Assembly: GCA_023666425.1 (NCBI GenBank)
Contig: JAMPCA010000014.1
Coordinates: 1-37,012 of the forward strand
Length of the DNA stretch: 37,012 bases
From: Muribaculaceae bacterium
GTDB taxonomy: Bacteria; Bacillota; Clostridia; Lachnospirales; Lachnospiraceae
Reading direction: 5' to 3'
Positions 1-8,709 of the stretch are shown one piece after another; the stretch's first letter is position 1; the number at the start of each line of letters is the position of its first letter. The translations under genes and the position numbers were made by a program. Below the pieces are notes generated by a model. It saw only the letters and a program-made list of their open reading frames with translations, was not told the DNA's origin and made no database searches.

Positions 1-110
1 AGGGAGTTTGAGGAGCATTCACCGTTAAAGGTGACGGTTCACGACACATAAAACGCAGATTAGGAAAATAATTTCCCTGCGCAATTATTAAATTGCACGC
101 GCCGCGCTCT
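1..110. other. intergenic edge, no gene seen
   Basis: No coding region is supported here. A short A+T palindrome (gcaatt, 81-86, with aattgc, 91-96) lies just past the pilZ stop on the minus strand. It has no adjacent U-tract on that strand, so it is not a convincing terminator. Confidence 0.5.
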
Positions 111-824
111 CTACAGATCCGTGCCTTTCTCCCGCTGCATGGATTCCCTCTGCTTCTTATAAAAATAGCCCACATAATCCCTGCCGCCATCAATGATGCG
201 GCAGCCGATAATCTGGTTTCTGGCGTTCACGGGGGCGAAGCGCACGGCGCAGACAAACACCGTATAAACAATCGTCTGCTCCTCCTCGCCCACTTTTTTG
301 CGCTCCGAGAACTGAACCCGGATCCGGGTTCCGGGCGCAATCTTTAGATCCGGGCTTACCAAAAGCCCCATGCCCGTCACGGAAAAATCCCTGATCGTCC
401 CCCGCTTCGTCACGGCGGGCGAACCGTAGGTCAGCGTGCAGTCTTCTCCCAGCCACAGCCGGAAATCCTTCCGGCGGTTAAAAGAGCGGGCATCATGGCT
501 GGAAAAAATAACGTGCTGTCTCCCGGCGTCCGGAAGCTCAAACTTCACGATTTTAACATTTTCCCACATATAGGGAAGCTCCTCAAAAATTCCGATGCAG
601 TCGCACTGTACATTGGGAGAGGCAAAATTGATCGTCTGGTTATCACTGACAAACAGTGTCACCGCGGCGCAGGCGCGGAATTTGCTTCTCGCCAGCAGTT
701 CGGCAAGAAAGTCCAGATCATTCTGTGTAAGCGGAAGGATTTCGCTCTCGAGAGTCGCCTGTTTGTCCTCGGCGGAGGCTGTGATCGTGAGCCGGGTTCC
801 TTCCGGCAGTTCATTTATATGCAT
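111..824 (-). CDS. PilZ domain protein, YcgR-like c-di-GMP receptor
   Basis: This is a 237-residue cytoplasmic protein with the two-part layout of YcgR-type flagellar brakes. Residues 1-110 form a YcgR-N-like beta domain, and residues 115-225 form the PilZ barrel. The c-di-GMP signature is intact: RxxxR at R118-R122 (NRRKDFR) and D146-x-S-x-x-G151 (DFSVTGMG). In known family members these residues bind c-di-GMP and the protein then slows the flagellar motor or alters adhesion. The start at 824 is preferred because the family-like sequence begins there (MHINELPEG) after a weak AAGGGAA. The longer frame to 995 runs into the inverted repeat and looks non-coding. It is monocistronic here, and no flagellar genes are visible in the window. 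Confidence 0.88.
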   Translation of the reverse strand: MHINELPEGTRLTITASAEDKQATLESEILPLTQNDLDFLAELLARSKFRACAAVTLFVSDNQTINFASPNVQCDCIGIFEELPYMWENVKIVKFELPDAGRQHVIFSSHDARSFNRRKDFRLWLGEDCTLTYGSPAVTKRGTIRDFSVTGMGLLVSPDLKIAPGTRIRVQFSERKKVGEEEQTIVYTVFVCAVRFAPVNARNQIIGCRIIDGGRDYVGYFYKKQRESMQREKGTDL

Positions 825-852
825 AATTGGTGATTCCCTTCGTTGTATGTGT

Positions 853-883
853 ATTATATCTATTTTAGCACAAAATCTGTCAG
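853..883 (-). promoter_or_regulatory. possible promoter of the PilZ gene
   Basis: Read on the minus strand, CTGACA (878-883) and TATAAT (853-858) are separated by 19 bases, about 30 bases upstream of the start codon. The -10 is perfect but the spacer is longer than ideal, so this is tentative. Confidence 0.35.
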
Positions 884-910
884 GCCACAATCCGGCAAAG
901 TGCAATAATA

Positions 911-1198
911 TGGAAATCAATTTTGCCAGTGCGGGTGGCGGCAGTAGCGTGCATAAAAGTCTCCACGCTATCTGTTTCGTCAAATGGATTTTCATATGTT
1001 CTGAGAAAGGCTGCTTCCCCGGACGCGACCTCCCGCAATTCGCCGTCGTGGCTCAGTGCGGGTTTTACGGGACATCCGTGTCCCGCAATCGCTGATGCAT
1101 GTACAGAACATGTGAAAATCCAATTTTCCTTCACAAAGATAGCTTTGGGAGTCTTTTGCACACTTTGCCGCCGCCCGCACTGGCAAACCTGATTTCCA
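911..1198. repeat. 288-bp imperfect long inverted repeat, MITE-like or structured RNA
   Basis: The left arm (911-1003, starting tggaaatca) and the right arm (1103-1198, ending tgatttcca) are reverse complements over about 93 bases with scattered mismatches. Shared blocks include tttgccagtgcggg, ggcggca, gctatct, ggattttca and atgttctg. The apex carries two smaller hairpins: cccgca (1032-1037) with tgcggg (1057-1062), and cgggaca (1068-1074) with tgtcccg (1079-1085). ORFs across it on both strands are products of the repeat. It could be a transposon-derived MITE, or a folded RNA between the divergent PilZ and RND genes. No transposase is visible and flanking target duplications are not obvious. 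Confidence 0.75.
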
Positions 1199-1245
1199 AA
1201 ATTCCAGAAACTTCTAAAATAATTATGAATTCTTCCCTCCACCGC

Positions 1246-1273
1246 TTGTAAAACAAAAACGTCGGAGTATAAT
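1246..1273 (+). promoter_or_regulatory. sigma-A promoter of the RND-TetR operon
   Basis: TTGTAA (1246-1251), a 16-base spacer, then a perfect TATAAT (1268-1273). The expected transcription start is near 1280, directly before the palindromic operator. Confidence 0.75.
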
Positions 1274-1285
1274 GTAAGAGAATTC

Positions 1286-1305
1286 GACTGACTGACCAGT
1301 CAGTC
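1286..1305. promoter_or_regulatory. TetR-type operator palindrome
   Basis: Two perfect 9-base half sites, gactgactg and cagtcagtc, are separated by ac. The site lies 12 bases past the -10 element, so a bound repressor would block initiation. TGACTG-type dyads of this kind are common operators of TetR repressors that control efflux pumps. The tetR-like gene at 5091-5732 in the same operon is the obvious ligand-responsive partner, which would make the operon autoregulated. Confidence 0.78.
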
Positions 1306-1331
1306 AAGACCGGAATATGGGAGGAATACAT

Positions 1332-4300
1332 ATGATATCGAAATACAGTGTAAAGCGGCCCTTTACCGTGCTGGTGTGCGTGGTGCTGGTGATTGTGCTC
1401 GGCGTAGTGTCCCTGATGCGGATGACGACGGATCTTTTGCCGGACATGAGTTTCCAGTATGCGCTGATTATCACCACGGATGTGGGGGCGAGCCCGGAGA
1501 AAGTGGAGAGCGAGGTGACAGCGCCGATCGAGGCGTCCATGGCCACCACGTCGAACATCAAGAATGTAAGCTCCATCTCCTACAACAGCTATTCCATCGT
1601 GACCTGTGAGTATGAGCAGAGCGCGAACATGGATTCTGTGGTGATTGAGATTCAGCAGAAGCTTGACCAGATCTCGGGGGGCTGGGGGGATTCCGTTGGG
1701 ACGCCCATGATTATGAAGATTAACCCGGATATGCTTCCGGTGCTTGTGGCCGCCGTGGATATAGAGGGCATGAGCGCAGGGGATCTGTCGGACTATGTGG
1801 AGACGGATCTGATTCCCAGCCTGGAGAGCCTGGAGGGCGTGGCCTCTGTCTCTGCCACGGGACAGCTTGAGGAGAGCGTCGAGGTCACACTGAATGCGGA
1901 TAAGATAAAAAAGCTTAACAAAAAGATCCGCAAGGCCATCGACAAGCAGTTTAAGGACGCGCAAAAGGATATTGACAATGCCGCCAGCGAGGTGGAGGAC
2001 GGACAGAATGCGCTGAATTCCGGCTCCGACACCCTGACGCAGTCCATCAACGACGTGCTGGATAAGCGCGACGAGCTGTTTAAGAGCGAGGAGGATCTGA
2101 ACAAACAGAAAAAAGACTTAAACAAGCAGAAAAAGTCTCTGGAACAGCTGCAGGCGGGAATCTCCGCGTTCATGGAGTCCGAGGCTTATACCGGGCTTAC
2201 AGGGCTGATTGAGCAGAACCCGCAGGCGCTGCAGATGCCCGAAGTGCAGGAACAGGTTGCGGCGCTGAACGCGGTGATCGCAGAGCAGTTTGCGGGACTT
2301 TCGGAGCTGGGGATTGAGGTAAAGACCTACGAGGATCTGCCCACGGCGGCGGCGACGGTTGCCGGGCTTCTTACGCAGGTCAATTCCGGCATCGAGACGA
2401 TTGACAGTGCCCTGGAGCAGATTGAGCAGGGCAAAATCACACTGTCCAACGCGCTCGACACCTTAAATGCCAACGCCGCCCTTGCGGCCATTCAGATGAG
2501 CAGCAGCTCGGCGGAGCTGGTCAATGCGGCCTCCTCCTTAGAGAACGCCCAAAGCTCCTTAGACGAGGCGAGGGACAGCGCCTACGAAGCATCCGACGTG
2601 AATGAGATTTTATCGACGGACACGATCAAGAGCCTTTTTGCCGCACAGAATTTTGACATGCCGGCGGGCTACGTCATGGACGGGGATATCCAGTATCTCG
2701 TGCGGGTGGGAGATTCCGTGAAAAATGTGCAGGAGCTTTCGGAGCTTGTGCTCATTGATATGAACATGGACGGGGTGGACGTGATCCGCCTGTCCGATGT
2801 GGCGGACATTGCGACCACTGACAACTCCGACGAGACTTACGCGATCATCAACGGCAACCCCGGCATCACGCTGTCGCTGGAAAAGCAGACCGGCTACTCC
2901 ACCGGCGAGGTGACGGACCGGATTCTGGACAAATTTGACAGCCTGACAAAGGACAATGACAAGCTTCACCTCACCACGCTGATGGATCAGGGCGTGTACA
3001 TTGATATGATTGTGGACAGTGTGGTGCAGAATATGATCTGGGGAGCGGTTCTGGCAATCCTTGTGCTGCTGTTCTTCTTAAAGGACATAAAGCCGACCCT
3101 CGTGATCGCCTGCTCAATTCCGCTTTCCGTGATTGTGGCGGTCGTTCTCATGTACTTTACGGGAATTACCATGAATATCATCTCCATGTCCGGCCTGCTT
3201 TTGGGCATCGGTATGCTGGTGGACAACTCGATTGTCGTGATAGAAAATATTTACCGTCTGCGGGACGAGGGGCTTTCCATCAAAAAAGCCGCCGTCGAAG
3301 GCGCGGGTCAGGTGGCGGGAGCAATCGTGGCCTCTACCCTTACGACAGTCAGCGTGTATGCCCCCATTATCTTTACGGACGGCATCACGAGACAGCTCTT
3401 TGTGGATCTGGCGCTGACCATTGCATTTACACTGGTGGCGAGCCTTCTGGTGGCGCTGACCTTTGTGCCTGCCATGTCCACAGCGACCTTAAAGCGCACC
3501 AGAGAGATCCGGCATCCGTTCTTTGACAGGATGAAAGATGTTTACGGGAGCTTTTTAAACTGGTGTCTGCGTTTTAAGCCGGTTGTATTTGTAGTGGCGG
3601 TCGCTCTTCTGGCAGGGAGCTATTTTCTGGCCATGTCCAGGGGTATGACCTTCATGGACATGGATATGCAGACGAACCAGCTTTCCGTGACAATTGTGCC
3701 CCCGGAGGGGGAGACTTACACCTTCGAAGAGCTTAAGGACGCGAGCACCCAGGTGCTGGAAAAGATTTCCGATATCGAGGGCGTGGACACAATCGCCTCC
3801 ACGATTGGAGGAAACAGCACCATGAGCCTGATGAGCGGCGGCAGCAATGCAGTCTCCATGTATCTGCTTTTGGATGAGGAAAGCGGGGTGGGCGCGGACG
3901 ATGTGGCGAAGGAAATCGAGGAGAGGACAAAAGATCTGTCCTATGTAGTGACGGCGGGCAGCTCCTCCATGGATTTTTCCGCTTACTTCGGGGAAGGCCT
4001 GTCGATCAATATCGCAGGAAGTGATCTTGAGACGCTGCAGTCGCTGGCGGCCTCTGTGGCGGAAATTGTGGAAAATACAGAGGGCACCATGGATGTGGAA
4101 GATGGTCTGGACGATGCGACGCCGCAGCTTTCCATCCGCGTGGATAAGGAAAAGGCGGCGGAGTACGGCCTTACCGTGGCGCAGGTTTTCCAGCTTGTCT
4201 ATGCAGAGATGGCAGAGGAGAGCAGCGCGACTACGATTTCCACGGATATTAAGGACTATGAGGTATATTTGCAGACGGAGGAGCAGGCGAATCCGACGCT

Positions 4301-5090
4301 TTCCGATATCAAAAAACTGACTTTTACCCATACAAATGAGGACGGAGGGGAGGAGGAGCTTCCGCTGACTGACATCTGTGAGATGGAAAACACGACGACC
4401 TTAAGCACGATCCAGCGCGATTCCCAGACACGGTATCTGACGGTGTCCTGCGCCATTGACGGGGAGCACAATGTGACGCTGGTGGCCGATGCGGTGCAGG
4501 AGGAGCTTGACAGGCTGGATATCCCGGAGGGCTATACCGTGGAAATGGCGGGTGAGGATGAGACGATCGGCGAGGCGATGAGCCAGCTTGTGCTCATGCT
4601 TGTGCTTGCAGTCATTTTCATCTATCTGATTATGGTCGCCCAGTTCCAGTCCCTGCTGTCGCCCTTTATCATTATGTTCTCGATTCCGCTGGCCTTTACA
4701 GGAGGCTTTATCGCCCTCTTTATTACGGGGCAGGAGGTCAGCATCATTGCGATGCTCGGCTTTATCATGCTGGCGGGACTGATCGTAAACAACGGAATTG
4801 TTTTAATTGACTATATCAATCAGGCGCGCAGGGAGGGCGAGAGCAAGAAAGACGCCATTATGGAGGCGGGAAAAACGAGGCTCCGTCCAATCCTTATGAC
4901 GGCGCTGACGACGATTCTTGCCATGTCCACCTCGGCATTAAGCGGCAATGAGGGGGCGCAGATGATGAAACCCATGGCAATCACGATTATCGGGGGCATG
5001 ATTTACGGAACGCTTCTGACGCTGATCGTCATTCCCTGCATTTACGACGCGTTTAACCGTGAGAGGAGCATGGTGGAGGAGGAACTGTAA
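1332..5090 (+). CDS. RND-superfamily efflux permease with extracellular coiled-coil insert
   Basis: This 1252-residue inner-membrane exporter has HAE1/AcrB-like topology. TM1 is at about residues 11-31. A large extracellular loop precedes a TM2-6 block starting near residue 565, with the conserved GIGMLVDNSIVVIEN motif near 625. TM7 is near 750, and after a second loop TM8-12 run from about 1085 to 1240. The first loop carries a long heptad-rich insert (about residues 188-425, rich in K, E, Q and D), which is typical of Gram-positive members and longer than in AcrB. No membrane-fusion or outer-membrane channel gene is nearby, so it probably works alone. The start at 1332 has GGGAGGA six bases upstream. 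The stop abuts the tetR start codon, implying tight co-expression. The substrate cannot be read from the sequence. Confidence 0.9.
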   Translation: MISKYSVKRPFTVLVCVVLVIVLGVVSLMRMTTDLLPDMSFQYALIITTDVGASPEKVESEVTAPIEASMATTSNIKNVSSISYNSYSIVTCEYEQSANMDSVVIEIQQKLDQISGGWGDSVGTPMIMKINPDMLPVLVAAVDIEGMSAGDLSDYVETDLIPSLESLEGVASVSATGQLEESVEVTLNADKIKKLNKKIRKAIDKQFKDAQKDIDNAASEVEDGQNALNSGSDTLTQSINDVLDKRDELFKSEEDLNKQKKDLNKQKKSLEQLQAGISAFMESEAYTGLTGLIEQNPQALQMPEVQEQVAALNAVIAEQFAGLSELGIEVKTYEDLPTAAATVAGLLTQVNSGIETIDSALEQIEQGKITLSNALDTLNANAALAAIQMSSSSAELVNAASSLENAQSSLDEARDSAYEASDVNEILSTDTIKSLFAAQNFDMPAGYVMDGDIQYLVRVGDSVKNVQELSELVLIDMNMDGVDVIRLSDVADIATTDNSDETYAIINGNPGITLSLEKQTGYSTGEVTDRILDKFDSLTKDNDKLHLTTLMDQGVYIDMIVDSVVQNMIWGAVLAILVLLFFLKDIKPTLVIACSIPLSVIVAVVLMYFTGITMNIISMSGLLLGIGMLVDNSIVVIENIYRLRDEGLSIKKAAVEGAGQVAGAIVASTLTTVSVYAPIIFTDGITRQLFVDLALTIAFTLVASLLVALTFVPAMSTATLKRTREIRHPFFDRMKDVYGSFLNWCLRFKPVVFVVAVALLAGSYFLAMSRGMTFMDMDMQTNQLSVTIVPPEGETYTFEELKDASTQVLEKISDIEGVDTIASTIGGNSTMSLMSGGSNAVSMYLLLDEESGVGADDVAKEIEERTKDLSYVVTAGSSSMDFSAYFGEGLSINIAGSDLETLQSLAASVAEIVENTEGTMDVEDGLDDATPQLSIRVDKEKAAEYGLTVAQVFQLVYAEMAEESSATTISTDIKDYEVYLQTEEQANPTLSDIKKLTFTHTNEDGGEEELPLTDICEMENTTTLSTIQRDSQTRYLTVSCAIDGEHNVTLVADAVQEELDRLDIPEGYTVEMAGEDETIGEAMSQLVLMLVLAVIFIYLIMVAQFQSLLSPFIIMFSIPLAFTGGFIALFITGQEVSIIAMLGFIMLAGLIVNNGIVLIDYINQARREGESKKDAIMEAGKTRLRPILMTALTTILAMSTSALSGNEGAQMMKPMAITIIGGMIYGTLLTLIVIPCIYDAFNRERSMVEEEL

Positions 5091-5732
5091 ATGGGAAAAA
5101 GCAGATTTCGGCTGGAGGATTTTTCAAATCCGCCTCCCAAAGTGCGGCTGATGTTTGAGGCAGTGTCCGCGCTTCTTGCGGAAAAAGCGGATATCGCGGA
5201 TCTCAAGGTGTCGGACATCATGGCGCAGGCGGGGCTTGGAAAGGGGACAGCCTACGAATATTTTTCCTCCAAGGAGGAGCTTACCGCGATGGCTCTGATT
5301 TACGAGTACGGGAAGAAGATTACAGAGCTGAAAAAACTGGTGGACAGCAAGGCGGGCTTTTCGGATAAGGTCTATGGAATCTTAGACTGGCTCCATGAAA
5401 ACAGCAGTTACCACATGACCTTTATCTGCCTGATCCAGATGGCGACCGGTATCCGCAACCCCTGCCAGAGCCTGCGCAGCTGCATTCCGGAGGAACTCTT
5501 TACGCAGATGCACGACTACCTCTGCGAGAATGGCGACGCCATCATGGAGCAGGGCTATAAAGAGGGCGTGTACACAGAGACAGATGTGATGAAGCGCCGC
5601 ATGGCAATGGCGACCATGGTTCTCCAGTTTGCCATGACGATGGGGGAGAAATCAAAGGACTCACTGTTTGTCATGGACTACGAAACGCTTCGCCCCTATG
5701 CCTACGGGACGCTGGTGAAGATGTTAAATTAG
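5091..5732 (+). CDS. TetR/AcrR family regulator of the RND pump
   Basis: This is a 213-residue repressor. Its N-terminal helix-turn-helix lies at about residues 35-65, with SDIMAQAGLGKGTAYEYF as the recognition region. A variable all-helical ligand domain follows. The ATG comes immediately after the TAA of the RND gene with no gap, so translation is probably coupled. Its likely target is the palindrome at 1286-1305, giving a loop in which substrate relieves repression of both genes. No terminator is visible between this gene and the valS promoter. The family assignment is firm; the target site is inferred from linkage. Confidence 0.88.
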   Translation: MGKSRFRLEDFSNPPPKVRLMFEAVSALLAEKADIADLKVSDIMAQAGLGKGTAYEYFSSKEELTAMALIYEYGKKITELKKLVDSKAGFSDKVYGILDWLHENSSYHMTFICLIQMATGIRNPCQSLRSCIPEELFTQMHDYLCENGDAIMEQGYKEGVYTETDVMKRRMAMATMVLQFAMTMGEKSKDSLFVMDYETLRPYAYGTLVKMLN

Positions 5733-5750
5733 CAGCCTGCACTGGAAAAA

Positions 5751-5766
5751 GAATTGCACGCAATTC
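5751..5766. promoter_or_regulatory. perfect palindrome upstream of the valS promoter
   Basis: gaattgc-ac-gcaattc is a perfect 7-2-7 dyad ending four bases before the -35 hexamer at 5771. The position fits an operator or activator site, but no cognate regulator can be named. Confidence 0.4.
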
Positions 5767-5770
5767 ATGC

Positions 5771-5799
5771 TTGACAAAATGGCATGGGATAAGTATTAT
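5771..5799 (+). promoter_or_regulatory. strong sigma-A promoter for valS leader
   Basis: A perfect TTGACA (5771-5776), a 17-base spacer and TATTAT (5794-5799). The predicted start near 5806 lies about 150 bases before the valS start codon. Confidence 0.85.
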
Positions 5800-5828
5800 G
5801 TAAAAAGAACAAGACGTTGCACCGGCTT

Positions 5829-5866
5829 CGCCCTTCATGTATGGATGTGCATGGAGGGCGTTTTTT
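5829..5866 (+). terminator. intrinsic terminator inside the valS leader
   Basis: An 11-bp stem (cgcccttcatg, 5829-5839, with catggagggcg, 5850-5860, one G-U pair) has a 10-base loop and six Ts (5861-5866). It sits between the promoter at 5771 and valS. It therefore either attenuates valS or ends a transcript of about 60 nt. T-box hallmarks (the GGTGGNACC-type sequence and a long stem I) are absent. Confidence 0.8.
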
Positions 5867-5953
5867 GCGAAGCAGCTGTATGCACACGGCGGGGAACGGC
5901 AGAGGAACGCGTTTCCGGTACCATGCCAGGCGATGACAGAGCAGGAGGAGAAT

Positions 5954-8602
5954 ATGAGTAAAGAACTGAGTAAGACTTACGATCCGAAAAGCATAGAGGA
6001 CCGCTTATACAGAAAATGGGAAGAAAAGGGCTATTTTCACGCAGAGGTGGACGAGAGTAAAAAGCCCTTTACCATCGTGATGCCGCCGCCCAACATTACC
6101 GGGCAGCTCCACATGGGGCACGCGCTGGACAACACCATGCAGGATATCCTTATCCGCTACAAGCGGATGCAGGGCTACAACGCCCTCTGGCAGCCGGGCA
6201 CGGATCACGCTTCCATCGCGACAGAGGTGAAAGTGATCGAGGCGCTGAAGGAGCAGGGCGTTGACAAGGAGGATCTGACGAGGGAGGAATTCCTGGAAAA
6301 GTGCTGGGACTGGCGGAAAGAGTACGGCGGCCGCATTGTAAAACAGCTCAAAAAGCTCGGCTCCTCCGCGGACTGGGACAGGGAGCGTTTTACCATGGAC
6401 GAAGGATGTTCAAAGGCCGTGCAGGACGTGTTTATCAAGCTCTACCAAAAAGGCTGGATCTACAAAGGCTCGAGGATTGTCAACTGGTGTCCGCTGTGCC
6501 GGACCTCGATTTCCGATGCCGAGGTGGAGCACGAGGAGCAGGACGGATTTTTCTGGCATATCAATTATCCCGTTGTGGGTGAGCCGGGACGCTTCGTGGA
6601 GATTGCCACCACCCGTCCCGAGACGCTGTTCGGCGATACGGCGGTGGCGGTGAATCCTGAGGATGCGCGCTATCAGGATATCATCGGAAAGACTTTGGAG
6701 CTTCCCACCACCGGGCGGAAAATCCCGGTGATCGCGGATTCCTATGTGGACAAGGAATTTGGAACCGGCTGTGTGAAGATTACCCCGGCGCACGACCCCA
6801 ACGACTTTGAGGTCGGAAAGAGGCACGGACTGGAGGAGGTCGTTGTCATAAACGACGACGCCACCATGAATGAGAAGGCCGGCAAATACGCGGGCATGGA
6901 CCGCTACGAGTGCCGGAAGGCACTGGTCTCAGATCTAGAGGAGATGGGACTTTTAGTGAAGGTGGTTCCCCACACCCACAACGTGGGGACGCACGACCGC
7001 TGCCATACCACGGTGGAGCCGATGGTCAAGCAGCAGTGGTTCGTGAAGATGGACGAGATGATAAAGCCTGCCGTGGAGGGCGTGAAAAATGGCGAGGTTC
7101 GCCTGATTCCCGCCCGCATGGAAAAAATCTATTTCAACTGGACGGACAATATCAGGGACTGGTGCATCAGCCGCCAGCTCTGGTGGGGGCACAGGATCCC
7201 CGCGTGGTATTGCGATGAGTGCGGCGGGATGGTGGTTGCCGCCCAAAAGCCTGCGGTCTGCCCCAAATGCGGCTGCAGCCATATGACGCAGGACGAGGAC
7301 ACGCTGGACACATGGTTTTCCTCGGCACTCTGGCCGTTCTCTACCCTTGGGTGGCCGGAGCAGACGAAGGAGCTGGAGTATTTCTATCCGAACGATGTGC
7401 TGGTGACCGGCTACGACATCATCTTTTTCTGGGTGATCCGCATGGTGTTCTCCGGCTATGAGCAGATGGGAAAAGCACCCTTCCACACCGTAATGTTCCA
7501 CGGGCTGGTGCGCGATTCGCAGGGGCGCAAAATGAGTAAGTCATTAGGCAACGGTATCGATCCGCTGGAGGTCATCGACAAGTACGGTGCGGACGCTCTG
7601 CGTCTGACGCTGATCACCGGAAATGCGCCGGGCAACGACATGCGTTTTTACTGGGAGCGGGTGGAGGCTTCCCGCAATTTTGCCAACAAGGTGTGGAATG
7701 CCTCACGCTTTATCCTGATGAATCTGGAGGGCGTGGAGCTCAAAGAGCCTGCGAACGGGGAGCTGCATACCGCGGATAAGTGGATTCTGTCAAAGGTCAA
7801 CACGCTGGCGAAGGACGCTACCGAGAATATGGACAAGTATGAGCTGGGCATCGCGGTGCAGAAGGTGTACGATTTTATATGGGACGAGTTCTGCGACTGG
7901 TACATTGAGATCACCAAGGTGCGCACCGCAAAACGGCAGGAGGATCCGGTTTCTGCCAACGCCGCGCTCTGGACGCTTAAGACGGTTCTGACCAATGCCC
8001 TTAAGCTCCTGCATCCCTATATGCCCTTTATCACGGAGGAGATTTTTGTCACGCTCCAGGGCACGGAGGAGACGATCATGCTCTCCCGGTGGCCGGAGTA
8101 CAGACAGGAGTGGAACTTCCCGGAGGCGGAGCAGGCCATGGAGCATTGCAAGGATCTGGTCAGGGGCGTCCGCAATCTGCGCAGCCAGATGGACGTGCCC
8201 CCCTCGCGCAGGGCAAAGCTGTTTATCGTGTCGGACAGCGAAGCGCTTCGGGAGATTTTTGAGAGCAACCGGGAAGTGTATGTAAATCTGGCCTGCACCA
8301 GCGGTATTGTGGTACAGGCGGACAAAGCCGGAATCGGTGAGGATGCGGTTTCCGCCGTGATTCCGGGGGCGGTTGCATGGCTTCCGCTCGAGGATCTGGT
8401 GGACATTGAAAAGGAGAGGGAGCGCCTGGCAAAGGAGAAGGAGCGCCTGACAAAGGAGCTCGCCCGCTCGAGGGGAATGCTCTCCAACGAAAAGTTTTTG
8501 AGCAATGCGAAGCCGGAAAAGGTGCAGGAGGAAAAAGAGAAGCTGGCAAAATACGAACAGATGATGGCACAGGTGGAGGAAAGACTGGCGGCTCTCGGAT
8601 AA
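5954..8602 (+). CDS. valS: valine-tRNA ligase
   Basis: This 882-residue class Ia aminoacyl-tRNA synthetase charges tRNA-Val with valine in the cytoplasm. The HIGH-type signature is HMGH at residues 53-56, after PPPNITGQL. The KMSKS loop is at residues 526-530 (GRKMSKSLGN). A CP1 editing domain with the TTRPETLFGDTAV motif lies between them. The anticodon-binding domain follows, and the C-terminal arm from about residue 815 is the charged coiled coil typical of ValRS. The start at 5954 is chosen for its GGAGGAG ribosome binding site and the conserved N-terminus; the frame remains open upstream to 5837 but that part crosses the leader terminator. The gene is full length and apparently monocistronic. 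Confidence 0.97.
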   Translation: MSKELSKTYDPKSIEDRLYRKWEEKGYFHAEVDESKKPFTIVMPPPNITGQLHMGHALDNTMQDILIRYKRMQGYNALWQPGTDHASIATEVKVIEALKEQGVDKEDLTREEFLEKCWDWRKEYGGRIVKQLKKLGSSADWDRERFTMDEGCSKAVQDVFIKLYQKGWIYKGSRIVNWCPLCRTSISDAEVEHEEQDGFFWHINYPVVGEPGRFVEIATTRPETLFGDTAVAVNPEDARYQDIIGKTLELPTTGRKIPVIADSYVDKEFGTGCVKITPAHDPNDFEVGKRHGLEEVVVINDDATMNEKAGKYAGMDRYECRKALVSDLEEMGLLVKVVPHTHNVGTHDRCHTTVEPMVKQQWFVKMDEMIKPAVEGVKNGEVRLIPARMEKIYFNWTDNIRDWCISRQLWWGHRIPAWYCDECGGMVVAAQKPAVCPKCGCSHMTQDEDTLDTWFSSALWPFSTLGWPEQTKELEYFYPNDVLVTGYDIIFFWVIRMVFSGYEQMGKAPFHTVMFHGLVRDSQGRKMSKSLGNGIDPLEVIDKYGADALRLTLITGNAPGNDMRFYWERVEASRNFANKVWNASRFILMNLEGVELKEPANGELHTADKWILSKVNTLAKDATENMDKYELGIAVQKVYDFIWDEFCDWYIEITKVRTAKRQEDPVSANAALWTLKTVLTNALKLLHPYMPFITEEIFVTLQGTEETIMLSRWPEYRQEWNFPEAEQAMEHCKDLVRGVRNLRSQMDVPPSRRAKLFIVSDSEALREIFESNREVYVNLACTSGIVVQADKAGIGEDAVSAVIPGAVAWLPLEDLVDIEKERERLAKEKERLTKELARSRGMLSNEKFLSNAKPEKVQEEKEKLAKYEQMMAQVEERLAALG

Positions 8603-8647
8603 TTTTCGAAAAAATTCAAGAAGAATTTACGAGAATGTTCGAAACAG

Positions 8648-8676
8648 TTGAAATCTTTCAACAAAAATGATACAAT
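8648..8676 (+). promoter_or_regulatory. sigma-A promoter of the FapA-like gene
   Basis: TTGAAA (8648-8653), a 17-base spacer and TACAAT (8671-8676), about 34 bases before the start codon at 8710. Confidence 0.8.
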
Positions 8677-8709
8677 AGCATTAGATATATACACTTATGG
8701 GAGATCGCT

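Noticed and set aside
81-96. Minus-strand terminator for the PilZ gene
   Set aside because: Only a six-pair A+T-rich stem with no following U-tract.
880-1242. Overlapping ORFs on both strands across the inverted repeat (for example 120 residues minus, 166 residues plus)
   Set aside because: They mirror each other because the DNA is palindromic; no ribosome site, and no recognisable protein.
1131-1964. 277-residue minus-strand ORF, and similar long antisense ORFs at 3555-4331 and 25912-26694
   Set aside because: They lie opposite well-supported genes (RND permease, GH2) and have His/Arg-rich shadow composition.
5837-5953. N-terminal extension of valS
   Set aside because: It starts in the leader terminator loop; the conserved protein and a good ribosome site begin at 5954.
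5800-5953. T-box riboswitch upstream of valS
   Set aside because: No T-box consensus and only about 25 bases between the predicted transcript start and the terminator, too little for stem I.
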